45,608 bases of DNA from Acidobacteriaceae bacterium (GCA_030039035.1 JASHQQ010000371.1:1-45608); one strand, 5' to 3'; positions 24,145 through 33,224 are shown, counted from the first letter of the stretch. Translations and numbers: made by a program. The notes: generated from the sequence alone by a model not told the origin.

Positions 24145-27100
24145 TCAGATTTCCCACCAGTCGAACAAAGCCATGCGCGGGTAGTAGAGCCCGGCGCGGA
24201 TGAGCGCGTCTTCTCCGTGCAGCTTGCGCAGCACTGCGGCATAGACTTCGAGCTGCGGCGCGAAAAGCTCGCGCATCCTCGGGATTGCCGCCCGCGGGTC
24301 CTGCGCTTCGTCGTGCGCGGTTTTGTAGTCGACGATCCACCAGCAGTCGCCCTCGCCGGATCGCGGCACCAAGCCGGCGCGAAAGACACGATCGGCCTGG
24401 ACGTTGCGCAGTACGCCGTCGATCACGCCGGTCCAGCGGACTTCGCTCGCTGCTTCGGCATGCGGCGAAAGAATCCACTCGCCGGTTGGATCGTGCGAGA
24501 CCCTGAGCGCAATTTCGAGCGCGTCGGCGGCGATCTGCGCCGCCTCTCCGGGACCGATGCCGATGGCGCGCAATTCGGCCCCGGCGCGGGACCTGGATTG
24601 TGCCAGCGCCGGACGGGCCTCACTCCACTCCTGTGTGACCCGCAACCGCGACAGCTCCTGAAGAAGTGCGTGCACGATGCGGCCCAGGGCGCGCGAAAGC
24701 AGGCCGCCTTCGTGCCGCTGGTAAAACCGCGAGGGACCCGATTCGACGCGCGGGTCCGCGCGGGACCGGTCCACAAACAGAGGCAGGCCCCGCGGAGTCG
24801 TGTAGTCCTCGGGCAGGCGGTGCAGCAGCGTCGCGGGAACCCGAGCCGCCAGAATGTGCTGATTTTCGTCGCTGGCGGCAGCGATGGATTCGAGCTCCAG
24901 TGGCTCGGCTTTCCGATTCAGCCGATCTTCCTTCCACGCTTCGAAGCGCGCGCGCACTTCGTCTTCGAGCGCCGGCCAGGCCGTTGCCAGCAGGCTGTTG
25001 ACCGGTTCGCACAGCATGGGCTCGCCGTGTTCGCCGGTTTTGTAAGCAGGGCGCGCAAACAGATGAAGCTCTTCTCGCGCGCGGGTGGCGGCGACGTAAA
25101 GAATCCGCCGTTCCTCCTGCGCTTCGCGCCCGCGTCGCACGCCGTCGACCCATTTCTTTGCGCTGCTCCGCCCGGCGCCTTTGGATTGCAGCGGAGCGAT
25201 GAGGAATTCGGTGATTTCGCCGGAGTCATTGGTTCCGTCCGCGCATTCGTCCGGCGCCACACCTCGTTCCAGCCACGAGAGCAAGGTGCTTTCCGGCTTT
25301 CCGCAGCGTGCCTCGAGCCCGGGGACAATGACCACTTCGAACTCGAGGCCTTTGGCCCTGTGGATGGTCATCAACTGCACGCCGCACTCGCCGCTCGCCT
25401 CCGGATCCGGCTGCGCGGTCAGCTTTTCGAGCGCCGACGAAAGCGCCGGGCCCAGCAGGTCCTGCTCGCCGCGCGGCAACTTGTCGAGGCAGTTCCACAA
25501 GAGATCGAGGTTGGCGCGGGCCGTGGAGTCGACGCAATCCGCGCCGCCGAGACGCAGCCAGACCTGCTCGAGCCACGTTCCCGACGTTGCGTTTGGCATC
25601 GCTTTGCGCAGATCCCGCGCCGAGCTTGTTGCGCGGAGCACCCGCTCCGCGGCCGATCGGCCCTGCGCGCCTGGCAAGGAGAGGCGCTCGGTCAACAGAT
25701 CCGGCACGGGACGTTCGCGGAGAGCTGCGTCATCGTCACTGACCAGCTTGTGCAGATCTTCGAGCGCGAGGCCGCACCACGGCGCGCGCAGCACGCCAAG
25801 CCAGGCAACGCGATCCTCGGGATTGAGCAGGGCGCGAGCGAGAGAGAGCGCATCGGCAACCTCGGGGCGGTCGGCGAGCTGCTCGAGATCGACGGCGCGA
25901 ACGGGAATCCCGGCCTCATGCAACGCCCGGGCGATGGGCGCGAGGATATTGCGCGCGCGGCCGAGAACGGCGATGCGATATTTGGCGTCTTCACCCCGCC
26001 GGCGCGCCTCGCGAGCGTGTTCCACGCGAGGCAGGTGATGGCGGATGAGATCGACAACTTCGGCGAGTTGGGGATCGGCTGCAGTTTCGACCCCATTCGA
26101 TGTGCGATCGCCGGCGCTGGCGCCGCGTGACGGCTGCGGCATGAATTCGGGATGCAGCGCGAATCGAGGTTCGGCATGCGGTGAATCATCGCGGGCGGCA
26201 AGGGCCGGGGAGAATGGGATGCGGCCACCATCGGGCGTGGAAAAGATGCGACCGAACGAGCGATTGAGTCGCAAGACCAGCTCCGGAGAAGTGCGGAAGT
26301 TGGCCTGGAGCGGGACAAAGTCGAAGCGAAGCGGCTCGCCGCCCGGAATCTCGAGCCCGAGATCGCGCACGCGCGGGAACAGCTCCGCGTCGGCGTCGCG
26401 AAAGAAGTAGATCGATTGCATGGGGTCGCCCACCACGAAACAGGTGCGCCCTTCGCGCCCGGGCCACGCGGCGACCAGACGGCGCAGCAGTTCGTGCTGG
26501 CGGCGGCTGGTGTCCTGAAATTCGTCGACGAGCAGGTGCCGGATGCCATCAGCCAGGGCGAGCGCCGCGTCGGACGGTTGACCATCTTCGGATTGCAGAA
26601 CTCGCAGCGCGATCTGCGCCACTTCGGTGAAGTCGGCGACACCTTCCTCGGCAAAGACCACCTGCAGCTCGCCCGCGGCGTGGCGCAGGAGCGTAAAGCA
26701 GGATCGCACAATGTGCCACTCGTCATCGCTGTAGCGAGCCGGCGGCAGGTCGCGGAGGGCGGCGAGCGCATCTTCGAGCTCCGGCACTCCGGCGAGATCG
26801 GCGATCAGCGCGAGCATGCGATTTTTTTCCAGCTTGCGATCGGCGGGGAATCCCGAGGTCTTGTCAACACGCTCGCGGAACGAGCCGTCGAGGGTAAGAA
26901 CCTGATTCGCGAGACAGGTATACGCGAGGCGCGCTTCCTCGACACCGGCGCTGGTCAAATGAGGTCCGCGTGGAAACTCCGCAAGCTCGGCGAGATCGCG
27001 GTGCAACCTCCCGCCCGATTGCCCGCATGCGAAGCGAGCCAGCGCCAGCGCCTCTTCCCGCGCGCCGGGAATCCGATCGAGGAGAAGGCTGATTGCGCCC

Positions 27101-27828
27101 AGGCCATCGCGTAGTGCGTTTGCGAACGGACGCTCCAGCCGCTCGCGCAATGCGTCCCATTCCGGCTCGCTTTCAAGTACAAAATCGTGCATCCAGCGGT
27201 CGCGCTGTTCGAGCATTTTCACGAGCAGGCCTTCCAGATCGCTCCAGTTGTTGTCGCGCCATAACAGCAGCGATTCCAGAGCGGATCTTAACGTCCCGTC
27301 GTTGCTCTCAATGGCCTGCAAGGTTCGCCGCGCGGCGCGGCGATAGAGATCGCGGGGCTGCCCGGCGATAGCGATGCCGCCGCCCAGCGTGGAGAGAAGG
27401 GGCTGCTGCAAAGCCAGATCGCGGCAGAACGAATCGATGGTGGAAATGCGGAGCTGGGCGGGCGTTTCGAGCAGATTCCATGCGGCCGCGCGCGAATGTT
27501 CGAAAGCGCGGCAGGCGAGCGTCTGCATCGAAAACTCGCCGGAATCGTTCTCTTCCTCCGGCTGGCAAAGATTGCGACCGGCCGCGGCGCGTGCGAGCTC
27601 GCCGAGGATGCGATGGCGCATCTCCGCGGCGGCTGCGTTGGTAAACGTGATGGCGACGATTTCGCCAGGCGCGTCGACTTCGCCCAACAAGCGCAGAAAA
27701 CGGCGGGCGAGCAGGTCGGTCTTTCCGGAGCCCGCAGGCGCTTGCACGAGGACCGAGCGGCGAGGATCGAGAGCGCGCTCGCGTTCGCGCTGGTCGGGAG
27801 GCGGCGCGTGAACGAGCGGTTCATTCAT
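24145..27828 (-). CDS. UvrD/AddA-like helicase-nuclease
   Basis: The 1227-residue superfamily 1 helicase carries a C-terminal nuclease domain, as in AddA or RecB, which process DNA double-strand ends for recombination. Motifs are Walker A VQAPAGSGKTDLL (29-41), motif II LLVDEFQDTSRRQHELL, motif III VVGDPMQSIYFFR, motif V MTIHRAKGLEFEVVIVPG and motif VI LYVAATRAREELHLF. The PD-(D/E)XK nuclease lysine is in WWIVDYKTA (VDYK 1166-1169). I chose the second of two tandem ATGs (27828), seven bases after AGGAGG; the stop-free frame upstream to 28038 lies inside the neighbouring gene. It overlaps the AddB-like gene by eight bases, so the two form one operon. Confidence 0.9.
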   Translation of the reverse strand: MNEPLVHAPPPDQRERERALDPRRSVLVQAPAGSGKTDLLARRFLRLLGEVDAPGEIVAITFTNAAAAEMRHRILGELARAAAGRNLCQPEEENDSGEFSMQTLACRAFEHSRAAAWNLLETPAQLRISTIDSFCRDLALQQPLLSTLGGGIAIAGQPRDLYRRAARRTLQAIESNDGTLRSALESLLLWRDNNWSDLEGLLVKMLEQRDRWMHDFVLESEPEWDALRERLERPFANALRDGLGAISLLLDRIPGAREEALALARFACGQSGGRLHRDLAELAEFPRGPHLTSAGVEEARLAYTCLANQVLTLDGSFRERVDKTSGFPADRKLEKNRMLALIADLAGVPELEDALAALRDLPPARYSDDEWHIVRSCFTLLRHAAGELQVVFAEEGVADFTEVAQIALRVLQSEDGQPSDAALALADGIRHLLVDEFQDTSRRQHELLRRLVAAWPGREGRTCFVVGDPMQSIYFFRDADAELFPRVRDLGLEIPGGEPLRFDFVPLQANFRTSPELVLRLNRSFGRIFSTPDGGRIPFSPALAARDDSPHAEPRFALHPEFMPQPSRGASAGDRTSNGVETAADPQLAEVVDLIRHHLPRVEHAREARRRGEDAKYRIAVLGRARNILAPIARALHEAGIPVRAVDLEQLADRPEVADALSLARALLNPEDRVAWLGVLRAPWCGLALEDLHKLVSDDDAALRERPVPDLLTERLSLPGAQGRSAAERVLRATSSARDLRKAMPNATSGTWLEQVWLRLGGADCVDSTARANLDLLWNCLDKLPRGEQDLLGPALSSALEKLTAQPDPEASGECGVQLMTIHRAKGLEFEVVIVPGLEARCGKPESTLLSWLERGVAPDECADGTNDSGEITEFLIAPLQSKGAGRSSAKKWVDGVRRGREAQEERRILYVAATRAREELHLFARPAYKTGEHGEPMLCEPVNSLLATAWPALEDEVRARFEAWKEDRLNRKAEPLELESIAAASDENQHILAARVPATLLHRLPEDYTTPRGLPLFVDRSRADPRVESGPSRFYQRHEGGLLSRALGRIVHALLQELSRLRVTQEWSEARPALAQSRSRAGAELRAIGIGPGEAAQIAADALEIALRVSHDPTGEWILSPHAEAASEVRWTGVIDGVLRNVQADRVFRAGLVPRSGEGDCWWIVDYKTAHDEAQDPRAAIPRMRELFAPQLEVYAAVLRKLHGEDALIRAGLYYPRMALFDWWEI

Positions 27829-30514
27829 CATCGCCCTCCTCGTCGAGGCTGTCTTCCGATTCGACCCGTGAGCGGGATTCGTGAACCCGGCAGAGCACGG
27901 GCAATCCGCAGGACTTGCAGGTTTTGGGATACTCGCGCGGATCGACCTCGGCCCGACCCTCGATAAAATCGCGCGCCAGTTGCCCGACGTATTTCCGCCA
28001 TGCCAGCACATCCTCCGCCGTAAGCGGGTTTCTGGCAAGCGCAGTCAAGGGATGCAGTCCATCGAGCAGCGTCGTGTTCGCCGAAAAGGCGCGGCCCACG
28101 AATCCTAGCTTGTTTTCGCCGGCCAGTACGTTGGCAAAGGCCAGTCCCCCGAGTGGCTCCGCGACGGGGTCGAGCGCGAACGCGGCGTAAATCGGGAGCT
28201 GCACGTTCTCGGGCCGCGGCAGATTCCACATGTTGGGCGAGACATTGCCGGTCTTGTAGTCCACGACGAGGATCGTGCCGTCATTCAGGCGGTCGATGCG
28301 ATCCAGCCGCACGTTGAAGCACAGGCCGTGCAACCCGACGGACCGATCCGATTCGGCAGCGGCGACAACGAAGTCCTTTCGCGCCGATTCATAGTCCAGC
28401 CATTCGCAAAGAAGGCGAATGAGGCGCGTTTCTTCAAGTTCGAGGTAGCGCCGCGGCATGCACGCACGAACGCCCTCCGGAATCTCCTCGCGCAGGACCC
28501 GACTCACGTGGCCGGCGACAAAAACCTCACGGTCGCCGATCTCGCGAAGATCGTCGAGACTGCGTATCCCGCGGGGCGGAGGGTCGCTCCAGATGGAGTG
28601 GAGAACGGCATGGACCAGCCGGCCGCGCTGCGCGGAGCTCAATCCTGCTTCCGCGGCTGTCCAGTCCTGCGCATTGAGGCGAGCCTCGGCAAACGCCTTG
28701 AAAGGGCATTGCGACTGGGCGACGAGAACGCCTGCGCCACCCTCGACCGGTCCGGGAGCAAAGGGAACGCGGCTTGCGTCGTTGAATGCGATGGTGATTG
28801 GACGCGGGCCGGACGGCGCGATGAACTCCGGTGGCAGCGGCGCCGGCTCCGCCACGAGCTTCGAAATCAGGCGCGACGGACGAGTCCCGATCCCTTCTTT
28901 TTGTTGCGCATGACTGAAGCAGACTTCCGGCGCGGAAGCAAGAAGCCGCTTCGTCATGCTGTGGCTCAATTCCCAGTCGAGTTTCGGCGAGGCGTGGGGC
29001 ATGCCGGCTTCGCGCTGTACGTGCAGCGGGACCAGCGGATGCGCAGAGCCGCTTGTCGGCCATGCGTTCTCATCCGCGCCCAGGAACCATATCCCGTCGG
29101 CGGCAAGGCCGGCCGATTCGGCGGGGCCGGCGATCTGGATGGGTGCATCGCGGGATTCAGGCGCGAAAAGGGTTGCGTCCAGGATGCGCGCCAACGAGGA
29201 GAAGAATTCCTGCCAGTTCATGCGACGTCCGTCGAAGCCCAATGAGGCGGAGGATTCAAGCGCCTGCTGCCATCTGTCCGCGGCCTGGTATTCCGTGCTT
29301 GCCAGCGGATCGAAGCCCGGCCAGCCTGCATTCCTGAGCAGGCCCGGAATCCGCTCCGCCCATTCGATCGGGCTTCGCGGCCGAGCTTCCTCGCCTGCCA
29401 GGCTCCGCTGCTCTTTCTGCATTCGCTGAATCCACTGCGCGGGAAGGATGGCGCCGGATTGCCTCTGACCGCAGAACGCTTCCAGCGTCCATCGGGTTCG
29501 CGCTTCGCCACGACCGCGCAAAACGCGCATCAATCGCTGCAGCGCGGCGGATTCCAGCCGAGTGGATGCGATATGGCCGCTCGAGAGGAGCCAGTCGAGC
29601 TCGTTTTCGTCGAGCGGCCCGGTGAGCCAGCGCAGGAGCAGGCATGCCGATTTCACCAGTGGCGCATGGCTCAGCGGGATTCCCAACGTGAACTCGAAGA
29701 GCGGCTCGGCGGCGGCGGGCAAATAGCGCAAGAACGTGCGCTCCATCTCGCCGCGGCGGGTCGCGATCTCCTGCGCAACCACGAGGAGACGCGCGCCGGG
29801 TTTCGCCTCCATGCGCCGCCTGCACCATAGCGCGCATGCCGCGAGTTCGTTTCGCGAATCCGGGGATCCATAGTATCGAAGATCCGTGGCGGGCTCGCCT
29901 GCGGCGGTCTCGCGCCACGTTCCCCAGGCATCCAGCAGACGCCGCTGCACCGGCTGGATGCGGTCGAAGCCGGCCAGCAGCAACGGCGGGCGGCGATCCG
30001 GCGCTGAATCCTGCAGCAGCGGGATCAGCTCGAGTGGCAGCCGGCTGGCGCTGAGCAGGTTGCTTTTGTGGCACCTATCCTCGAAGAGGGCGAGCCAGGA
30101 ACTGAAAGCCGCCGAGTCCTGTTGCCAGGCGATCCGGGTTCCGAAGCGCAGCCATTCCGGCGCATGCAATGCCAGCAACTCGTGGGCTTCCATGGCCAGC
30201 GCGGCGATGCGATGGCGCGGCCCGTCCAAAATGGCGGCCGGGCACCGGTCGCGGGGGACGATCTCGTACCAGAGAGTCTCTTCCTGCGCGGCGCTCAGCA
30301 GCAGGCGCTCATCGTGCGCGCGCTCCACCCACTGTTCGCGCACAAAGGTCTTCCAATCCAGGATGGCCGGTGCGGCCCACGCTCTGAATCCCTCGGCCTG
30401 CCTTGCGCGATTGAACGCCGAGCGGAGCGCCCGCGCCGCGCGATCGCTGGCAGCTACGACGATGCCGCCCTCGCGCAACGATGCGTCGATCGGCAGCCCG
30501 GTGGATGATCCCAT
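27821..30514 (-). CDS. AddB-like PD-(D/E)XK nuclease, probable DNA repair protein
   Basis: The 897-residue protein is the partner of the helicase and resembles the AddB-like family annotated as probable DNA repair protein. The N-terminal region has a degenerate helicase fold with no intact Walker A visible. The C-terminal nuclease shows GRLVHAVLHSIW, RLDRIDRL and ILVVDYKTG (VDYK 751-754), with QLPIYAAF downstream. C603 plus C866-x2-C869-x5-C875 reproduces the four-cysteine spacing of AddB/Cas4-type iron-sulfur nucleases. The tail is very acidic (EDSLDEEGDDE). The start ATG at 30514 was preferred over the upstream frame to 30661, which crosses the divergent promoter. Confidence 0.85.
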   Translation of the reverse strand: MGSSTGLPIDASLREGGIVVAASDRAARALRSAFNRARQAEGFRAWAAPAILDWKTFVREQWVERAHDERLLLSAAQEETLWYEIVPRDRCPAAILDGPRHRIAALAMEAHELLALHAPEWLRFGTRIAWQQDSAAFSSWLALFEDRCHKSNLLSASRLPLELIPLLQDSAPDRRPPLLLAGFDRIQPVQRRLLDAWGTWRETAAGEPATDLRYYGSPDSRNELAACALWCRRRMEAKPGARLLVVAQEIATRRGEMERTFLRYLPAAAEPLFEFTLGIPLSHAPLVKSACLLLRWLTGPLDENELDWLLSSGHIASTRLESAALQRLMRVLRGRGEARTRWTLEAFCGQRQSGAILPAQWIQRMQKEQRSLAGEEARPRSPIEWAERIPGLLRNAGWPGFDPLASTEYQAADRWQQALESSASLGFDGRRMNWQEFFSSLARILDATLFAPESRDAPIQIAGPAESAGLAADGIWFLGADENAWPTSGSAHPLVPLHVQREAGMPHASPKLDWELSHSMTKRLLASAPEVCFSHAQQKEGIGTRPSRLISKLVAEPAPLPPEFIAPSGPRPITIAFNDASRVPFAPGPVEGGAGVLVAQSQCPFKAFAEARLNAQDWTAAEAGLSSAQRGRLVHAVLHSIWSDPPPRGIRSLDDLREIGDREVFVAGHVSRVLREEIPEGVRACMPRRYLELEETRLIRLLCEWLDYESARKDFVVAAAESDRSVGLHGLCFNVRLDRIDRLNDGTILVVDYKTGNVSPNMWNLPRPENVQLPIYAAFALDPVAEPLGGLAFANVLAGENKLGFVGRAFSANTTLLDGLHPLTALARNPLTAEDVLAWRKYVGQLARDFIEGRAEVDPREYPKTCKSCGLPVLCRVHESRSRVESEDSLDEEGDDE

Positions 30515-30516
30515 GC

Positions 30517-30531
30517 CAGCGTTATACGCTG
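30517..30531. promoter_or_regulatory. 15-bp palindrome over a putative -10 box
   Basis: CAGCGT (30517-30522) and ACGCTG (30526-30531) are perfect inverted arms around TAT. On the minus strand this reads TATAAC ending six bases before the AddB-like ATG, so transcription would begin at or next to the start codon (leaderless mRNA). It lies between the divergent AddB-like and SCO genes and could act as an operator for either. Confidence 0.35.
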
Positions 30532-30592
30532 CAGGGTGGCAGGCGCGCCAATGGCCGGGATCGCCGTGCGGCTCGCAGGAGTAAACTGGACT

Positions 30593-31498
30593 GTGATTCG
30601 CTGTTCCGTTGCTTCGCTTGTGCTTGCGCTGGTTGCATTGGCCGGGTGCCGATCCGGTCAAACGCCCGATATCCAGGCGTCCGCGGATTCAGGTTTGAAG
30701 GTCTACAAGTTGCGCGGCACGGTGGTGTCCATCGATCCGGCCAAAGGCGAGGTCACACTCGATCATGGCGCCATTCCCGGTTACATGGACGCGATGACCA
30801 TGCCGTACAAGCTGAGGAATCCGGGCATTGTCAGCGAACTGCATTCCGGCGACGTGCTCACCGCGAATCTGCTGGTGCCGAACGATCCGAACGCCGGCGC
30901 GCTGCTCGACGAGATCGATGTGATTGCACAGGGAAAGCCGGATTATCGGCCGAAGGTGGTCTATCATGTGCCCGCGCCCGGCGATCAAGTGCCGGATTTC
31001 AGGCTGCGCGATCAGGATGGGCACGCGATTCACATTGCGCAGTTCCGGGGCAAGGCGCTGCTGATCACGTTTATCTACACGCGATGCCCGCTGCCCGACT
31101 TTTGCCCGCGGGTGACACACAACTTCGCCGTCGTCGAGCATCAGCTTCAGGGTGAGCCCGGGTTGCTGAACAAAACCCAATTGCTTTGCGTTTCGTTTGA
31201 TCCACAAAACGACACTCCGGAGCGGTTGAAGGCCTATGGCGAGACGTACATCGGCAGCGATGCAAAGAATGCCTTCGCGCATTGGGATTTTGCGGTCCCG
31301 CCGGCGCCGGTCTTGAAAGAGATGGCGAAGTATTTCGATGTGGGATTCACGGACGAGCCCGATGGAACGATTACGCACACGCTTTCGACCACGCTGATCG
31401 GGCCGGATGGAAAGGTGGCGCGATTCTATCCCGGCAACGACTGGACGGCGGAACAGGTGCTGGCGGATGTGAAGCAGGCGGCGGCCAGCGCGGGCTGA
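30593..31498 (+). CDS. SCO1/SenC lipoprotein with N-terminal CusF-like copper domain
   Basis: The 301-residue lipoprotein (lipobox LAGC, C19) combines two copper modules. Residues about 36-110 resemble the CusF/periplasmic copper-binding domain, with HGAIPGYMDAMTMPY carrying the Met-rich MTM motif. Residues 125-300 are a thioredoxin-fold SCO domain (PDFRLRDQDG, ALLITFIYTRC). The copper cysteines are C165 and C171 in CPLPDFCP, a C-x5-C instead of the usual C-x3-C, and H262 (THTLST) is the likely His ligand. SCO proteins deliver copper to the CuA site of cytochrome oxidase. I chose the GTG at 30593 (AGGAG 11 bases upstream) because the signal peptide begins there; a GTG at 30536 is the alternative. 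Confidence 0.88.
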   Translation: MIRCSVASLVLALVALAGCRSGQTPDIQASADSGLKVYKLRGTVVSIDPAKGEVTLDHGAIPGYMDAMTMPYKLRNPGIVSELHSGDVLTANLLVPNDPNAGALLDEIDVIAQGKPDYRPKVVYHVPAPGDQVPDFRLRDQDGHAIHIAQFRGKALLITFIYTRCPLPDFCPRVTHNFAVVEHQLQGEPGLLNKTQLLCVSFDPQNDTPERLKAYGETYIGSDAKNAFAHWDFAVPPAPVLKEMAKYFDVGFTDEPDGTITHTLSTTLIGPDGKVARFYPGNDWTAEQVLADVKQAAASAG

Positions 31499-31538
31499 TG
31501 CGGAGGAGTGACCATCAATTGGATGGAGCATTTTGCCG

Positions 31539-32621
31539 ATGAGCGATGGGTTGAAGATTCGCGCGAGTGGTGACCTGGACCTGCTTTCGTTGGGCGCGCT
31601 GGTGCACCGGCTCGATCCGGGCATCGTGCCGTTTCGCAAGGCCACCGAATGCAGGATTCATGTCAGCGGGGGCGAGTTCAACGTCGCGGCCAATCTCTCC
31701 GATTGTTTCGGCATGAAGACGGGTATCGCGACGGCGATGGTGGATTACCCCGTCGGCGACCTGATCGCCGAGCGCGTGCGCGCCATGGGGGTCAAGCCTT
31801 TCTACAAGCACTTCAGGCACAACGGCGCCACCGGACCCAATATGGCAACGGTGTACAGCGACCGCGGATTCGGCGTGCGCGGGCCGGTGGTGTTTTATAA
31901 CCGCGCCAACGAGGCAGGCGCGCTGCTCAAGCCCGGCGATTTCGACTGGAAGGCGATCTTTGCCGGCGGCGTTCGCTGGGTGCACAGCGGAGGGATTTTT
32001 GCGGCACTTTCGCCGACTGCGGCAGAACTGGCCGCGGAGATGATGAGGGAAGCGAAGAATGCAGGCGCGGTGACCTCGTTTGACCTCAACTTTCGCGAAA
32101 AGCTGTGGAAGGTGTCGGGAGGCAGCGAGCGCGCCGTGGAGACGATCGGAAAGATCGTGGAACACGTCGATGTGCTGGTGGGCAACGAAGAGGATCTGCA
32201 AAAAGGTCTCGGTATTCCAGGGCCCGAGATGAAGGCGAGTTCAAAACTGGATCCCGGCGCGTTTTACGCGATGATCGAGAAAGTCGTGAAAAAACTGCCG
32301 CATGTAAAGGTAGTGGCGACGACGCTGCGCGAAGTGCACTCGACGAATCGCCATAGCTGGAGCGCCGTGGCGTGGATCGACGGCAAACACATCATCGCTC
32401 CGACGGCGGAGCTCGACGTTTACGACCGCGTGGGCGGAGGCGACGGCTTTGCCGCGGGCCTCTTTTTCGGGTTGATGAGCGGCGAGAGTCCGGAGGAAGC
32501 TGTCCGGCTGGGGTGGGCGCACGGCGCGCTGCTGACGACGTTTCCGGGCGACACGACGATGGCGACGTTAGAGCAGGTGCGGGCCCTGGCCAAAGGCGGT
32601 TCGGCGCGCATCGAGCGCTGA
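31539..32621 (+). CDS. PfkB-family sugar kinase, likely 2-keto-3-deoxygluconate kinase
   Basis: The 360-residue ribokinase-fold enzyme phosphorylates a sugar or sugar acid with ATP. The N-terminal substrate motif is SGGEFNVAANLSD (about residues 44-56). The C-terminal signature DRVGGGDGFAAGL (about 288-300) includes the catalytic Asp. GGGD replaces the GAGD of most PfkB kinases and is common in KDG-kinase-like members. Other landmarks are SFDLNFREKLW and VLVGNEEDL. The ATG at 31539 is preceded by TGGAG. It starts 40 bases after the SCO gene and may be cotranscribed without functional link. Fructokinase or another ketose kinase cannot be excluded. Confidence 0.8.
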   Translation: MSDGLKIRASGDLDLLSLGALVHRLDPGIVPFRKATECRIHVSGGEFNVAANLSDCFGMKTGIATAMVDYPVGDLIAERVRAMGVKPFYKHFRHNGATGPNMATVYSDRGFGVRGPVVFYNRANEAGALLKPGDFDWKAIFAGGVRWVHSGGIFAALSPTAAELAAEMMREAKNAGAVTSFDLNFREKLWKVSGGSERAVETIGKIVEHVDVLVGNEEDLQKGLGIPGPEMKASSKLDPGAFYAMIEKVVKKLPHVKVVATTLREVHSTNRHSWSAVAWIDGKHIIAPTAELDVYDRVGGGDGFAAGLFFGLMSGESPEEAVRLGWAHGALLTTFPGDTTMATLEQVRALAKGGSARIER

Positions 32622-32670
32622 TGCGTCCTGATTTCGGGTCCTGTTCGATGCCGGTATTGTGGCAGTTTCC

Positions 32671-32749
32671 CTCAGGGGCTAAAGCCCGCGAGCCACTTCG
32701 GGAACAACATCGTACGGGCTGAAGTTCGTACCCTTCATGGCTGAAGCCA
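32671..32749. repeat. Cluster of GGC-TRAA-GCC hairpins (REP-like array)
   Basis: Three hairpins lie in the 231-base gap after the sugar kinase gene. 32671-32692 has GGGC-TAAA-GCCC with outer CTC/GAG. 32712-32731 is GTACGGGC-TGAA-GTTCGTAC, an 8-bp stem needing two G-U pairs. 32738-32749 is TGGC-TGAA-GCCA followed by AGTACCTTTCAAACC. The last matches the flank of the hairpin at 9471-9490. Further CCCTTCAAAGCC sequence continues to about 32783. Minus-strand reading gives a spurious ORF starting MKGTGFS. Confidence 0.7.
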
Positions 32750-32852
32750 GTACCTTTCAAACCGACCTGCGCCCTTCAAAGCCACCCGTGCCGCCGCGCG
32801 AAGCATCCGTGCAACTGATATCCTGACCATTCACGGGAAGGGAGATCGCTGC

Positions 32853-33221
32853 ATGGCTAAAGTCACGTTGGTGTTCGCGGGCCTTCTGGTGGCACTCGGT
32901 CTGGCGGGGTATCTGGGCACGGGAAGCCGGCATCCCACAGCGCTGATACCACTGTGGATTGGCCTGCTGCTCGGCATCTTCGGAGTGCTGGCCATCAGCC
33001 CCAGCGAGCACCGGCGCAAGATCTTCATGCACATCAACGTGACTATCGGAACGCTGGCCCTTCTGGCCACGATCGTCGAGATCGTGCGCTCTTTGCTCTC
33101 CAGCAAATCGCTGGACCGGATCGCCATGGCGTCGAAGCTTTCGCTGGGCGTATTGCTGCTTGCCTATGTGGCGGTTTGCGTACGATCGTTCATCGCCGCG
33201 CGGCGCGGGAGGGCGGTTTAG
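32853..33221 (+). CDS. Small four-helix membrane protein
   Basis: The 122-residue protein consists almost entirely of four hydrophobic segments: VTLVFAGLLVALGLAGYL, IPLWIGLLLGIFGVLAI, INVTIGTLALLATIVEIV and LSLGVLLLAYVAVCVRSF. A basic motif between helices 2 and 3 (SEHRRKIFMH) and a basic C-terminus (AARRGRAV) suggest cytoplasmic loops. I do not recognise a named family. The ATG at 32853 is preceded by GGAAGGGAG-type sequence. The ABC exporter gene starts three bases after the stop, with its ribosome site (GGAGG at 33208) inside this gene, so the two are an operon. A role as exporter partner is possible but unproven. Confidence 0.75.
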   Translation: MAKVTLVFAGLLVALGLAGYLGTGSRHPTALIPLWIGLLLGIFGVLAISPSEHRRKIFMHINVTIGTLALLATIVEIVRSLLSSKSLDRIAMASKLSLGVLLLAYVAVCVRSFIAARRGRAV

Positions 33222-33224
33222 CGC

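Noticed and set aside
24139..26130. 663-codon plus-strand open frame
   Set aside because: It is antisense to the helicase gene, whose motifs are all intact. The plus-strand product shows no recognisable domain.
32392..32760. Minus-strand ORF beginning MKGTGFS
   Set aside because: It starts inside the GGC-TRAA-GCC hairpin cluster and then runs antisense into the sugar kinase gene. The start is a by-product of the repeat, as with MKGHGFS near 9497.
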